Positions 4,578 to 5,632 of a stretch of DNA of 5,632 bases are shown piece by piece. Source of the stretch: Sphingomonas sp. (lineage in GTDB: Bacteria; Pseudomonadota; Alphaproteobacteria; Sphingomonadales; Sphingomonadaceae); contig JACCSV010000111.1 in NCBI GenBank assembly GCA_013812805.1, positions 1 through 5,632 of the forward strand, read 5' to 3'. The position numbers were made by a program, and so were the translations under genes. The notes beneath the pieces are model-generated. The model ran no database searches, was not told where the DNA came from, and saw only the letters and a program-made list of their open reading frames with translations. Position 1 is the first letter of the stretch, and the number at the start of each line of letters is the position of its first letter.

Positions 4578-5632
4578 CCCACGCTCCCCTCGAGGCTGAT
4601 CCCGAGCAGCTTCTGCGCCTCGACCGCGAACTCCATCGGCAATTGCTTGAGCACCTCGCGGGCGAAGCCGTTGACGATCAGCGCGACCGCGCTTTCCGCG
4701 TCGAGGCCCCGACTCATTGCGTAAAACAGCTGGTCGTCGCTGATCTTCGAGGTGGTCGCTTCGTGCTCGATCTGCGCGGTCGGGTTCTTGACCTCGATGT
4801 AGGGCACGGTGTGGGCGCCGCACTGGTCGCCGAGCAGCAGGCTGTCGCACTGGGTGAAATTGCGGACGTTTTCCGCGCCGGGGAGCACGCGCACCAGGCC
4901 GCGGTAGGTGTTGTCGCTGCGCCCGGCGCTGATGCCTTTGGACACGATGGTCGAGCGGGTGTTGGCGCCAATGTGCACCATCTTGGTGCCGGTGTCAGCT
5001 TGCTGGCGATTGTTGGTCAGCGCCACCGAATAGAATTCGCCCACGCTGCCCTCGCCCTTCAAGATGCAGCTCGGATACTTCCAGGTGATCGCGCTTCCGG
5101 TCTCGACCTGGGTCCAGCTGACCTTCGAGCGAGCGCCCGAGCACAAAGCGCGCTTGGTGACGAAGTTGAAGATGCCGCCCTTGCCGTCGGCGTCGCCGGG
5201 ATACCAGTTCTGGACCGTCGAATATTTAACCTCGGCGTCTTCGTGCGCGAAGATCTCGACCACGGCCGCATGGAGCTGGTTCTCGTCGCGCATCGGCGCG
5301 GTGCAGCCTTCGAGGTAGGAGACGTAGCTGCCCTTGTCGGCGACGATCAGGGTGCGCTCGAACTGGCCGGTGTTCTCGGCATTGATCCGGAAATAGGTGC
5401 TCAATTCCATCGGGCACCGGACGCCCTCGGGGATGTAGACGAAAGTGCCGTCAGAGAAGACAGCGCTGTTCAAACAGGCGAAGTAATTGTCGCGCTGCGG
5501 GACGACGCTGCCGAGGTATTTGCGAACGAGCTCCGGATATTCGCGCACCGCCTCGGAAATGCTGAGAAAGATGACCCCGGCCTTCTTCAGCTCCTCGCGG
5601 AAGGTGGTGGCGACGGAAACGCTGTCGAACAC
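4574..5632 (-). CDS. sufB: SufB, core scaffold subunit of the SufBCD complex (N-terminus beyond the window)
   Basis: The last 352 residues are present; by alignment with E. coli SufB (495 aa) roughly 140-145 N-terminal residues lie beyond position 5632. The codon at the edge is GTG inside FDSVSVATTF, so it is an internal Val, not a start. SufB is the subunit on which the Fe-S cluster is assembled from SufS-derived sulfur and iron. Conserved stretches include GVRCPMELSTYFRINAE, LHAAVVEIFAHEDAEVKYST and GSAITWKYPSCIL. In fragment numbering, Cys110 (YLEGC) corresponds to E. coli Cys254, the sulfur-accepting residue. Cys262 (FTQCDS) corresponds to Cys405 and Glu291 (IEHEATT) to Glu434, both needed for cluster formation. 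The C-terminus LLGISLEGSVG matches the family. Its TGA overlaps the start of the small membrane gene. As the first suf gene visible, its upstream regulation cannot be seen. Confidence 0.97.
   Translation of the reverse strand: MFDSVSVATTFREELKKAGVIFLSISEAVREYPELVRKYLGSVVPQRDNYFACLNSAVFSDGTFVYIPEGVRCPMELSTYFRINAENTGQFERTLIVADKGSYVSYLEGCTAPMRDENQLHAAVVEIFAHEDAEVKYSTVQNWYPGDADGKGGIFNFVTKRALCSGARSKVSWTQVETGSAITWKYPSCILKGEGSVGEFYSVALTNNRQQADTGTKMVHIGANTRSTIVSKGISAGRSDNTYRGLVRVLPGAENVRNFTQCDSLLLGDQCGAHTVPYIEVKNPTAQIEHEATTSKISDDQLFYAMSRGLDAESAVALIVNGFAREVLKQLPMEFAVEAQKLLGISLEGSVG
4584..4591 (-). promoter_or_regulatory. Shine-Dalgarno that supports the GTG start of the small membrane gene
   Basis: GAGGGGAG within the last codons of sufB (Leu-Glu-Gly-Ser) lies 6 nt before the GTG at 4577. 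It argues that this short frame is really translated, in a coupled way with sufB. Confidence 0.62.

Noticed and set aside
4578..4850. Upstream extension of the small membrane protein frame into sufB.
   Set aside because: The extension is an out-of-frame shadow of conserved sufB. The GTG at 4577 has a good ribosome site and overlaps the sufB stop.

Overview
The window holds most of a SUF iron-sulfur cluster assembly operon on the minus strand, plus the 3' end of a convergent plus-strand gene. High GC content, the gene order sufB - small membrane gene - sufC - sufD - sufS - sufT-like - sufA, a short (~250 aa) SufD, and a neighbouring S8-peptidase/outer-membrane-type C-terminal domain all suggest an alphaproteobacterium, most likely Sphingomonadales. 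That assignment is inference from memory of such loci; no rRNA or marker gene is present.

Layout, left to right. Positions 1-758 (+) encode the last ~251 residues of a large protein that resembles the C-terminal domain of sphingomonad S8-family serine peptidases. A 21-bp gap (759-779) with no convincing terminator separates it from the end of the suf operon. From the right edge leftward on the minus strand come: sufB (4574-5632, N-terminus beyond the window), an unrecognised 77-aa two-helix membrane protein (4344-4577), sufC (3524-4351), sufD (2781-3527), sufS (1594-2784), a DUF59/MIP18 sufT-like gene (1136-1597) and an A-type carrier gene, sufA (780-1139). All six junctions between these seven genes overlap: five by 4 nt (GTGA, TTGA or ATGA) and one by 8 nt. 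Three genes start with GTG or TTG. The operon's promoter and any Rrf2/IscR-type regulator would lie beyond position 5632.

How the genes work together: SufS takes sulfur from cysteine. SufB, SufC and SufD form the ATP-driven scaffold on which the cluster is built. SufA carries the cluster onward, and the SufT-like protein assists maturation. The small membrane protein has no known role in this pathway.

The most notable feature is a 76-bp imperfect palindrome (4084-4159) inside sufC. It is read in frame and adds about 28 extra residues between the Walker A motif and the Q-loop of an otherwise intact ATPase. Its translations in several frames are the familiar peptides of a dispersed proteobacterial palindromic repeat, so this looks like a repeat element inserted in frame into a core housekeeping gene.

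No tRNA, rRNA, CRISPR array, insertion sequence or riboswitch was seen. There is no gene-free stretch longer than 21 bp.
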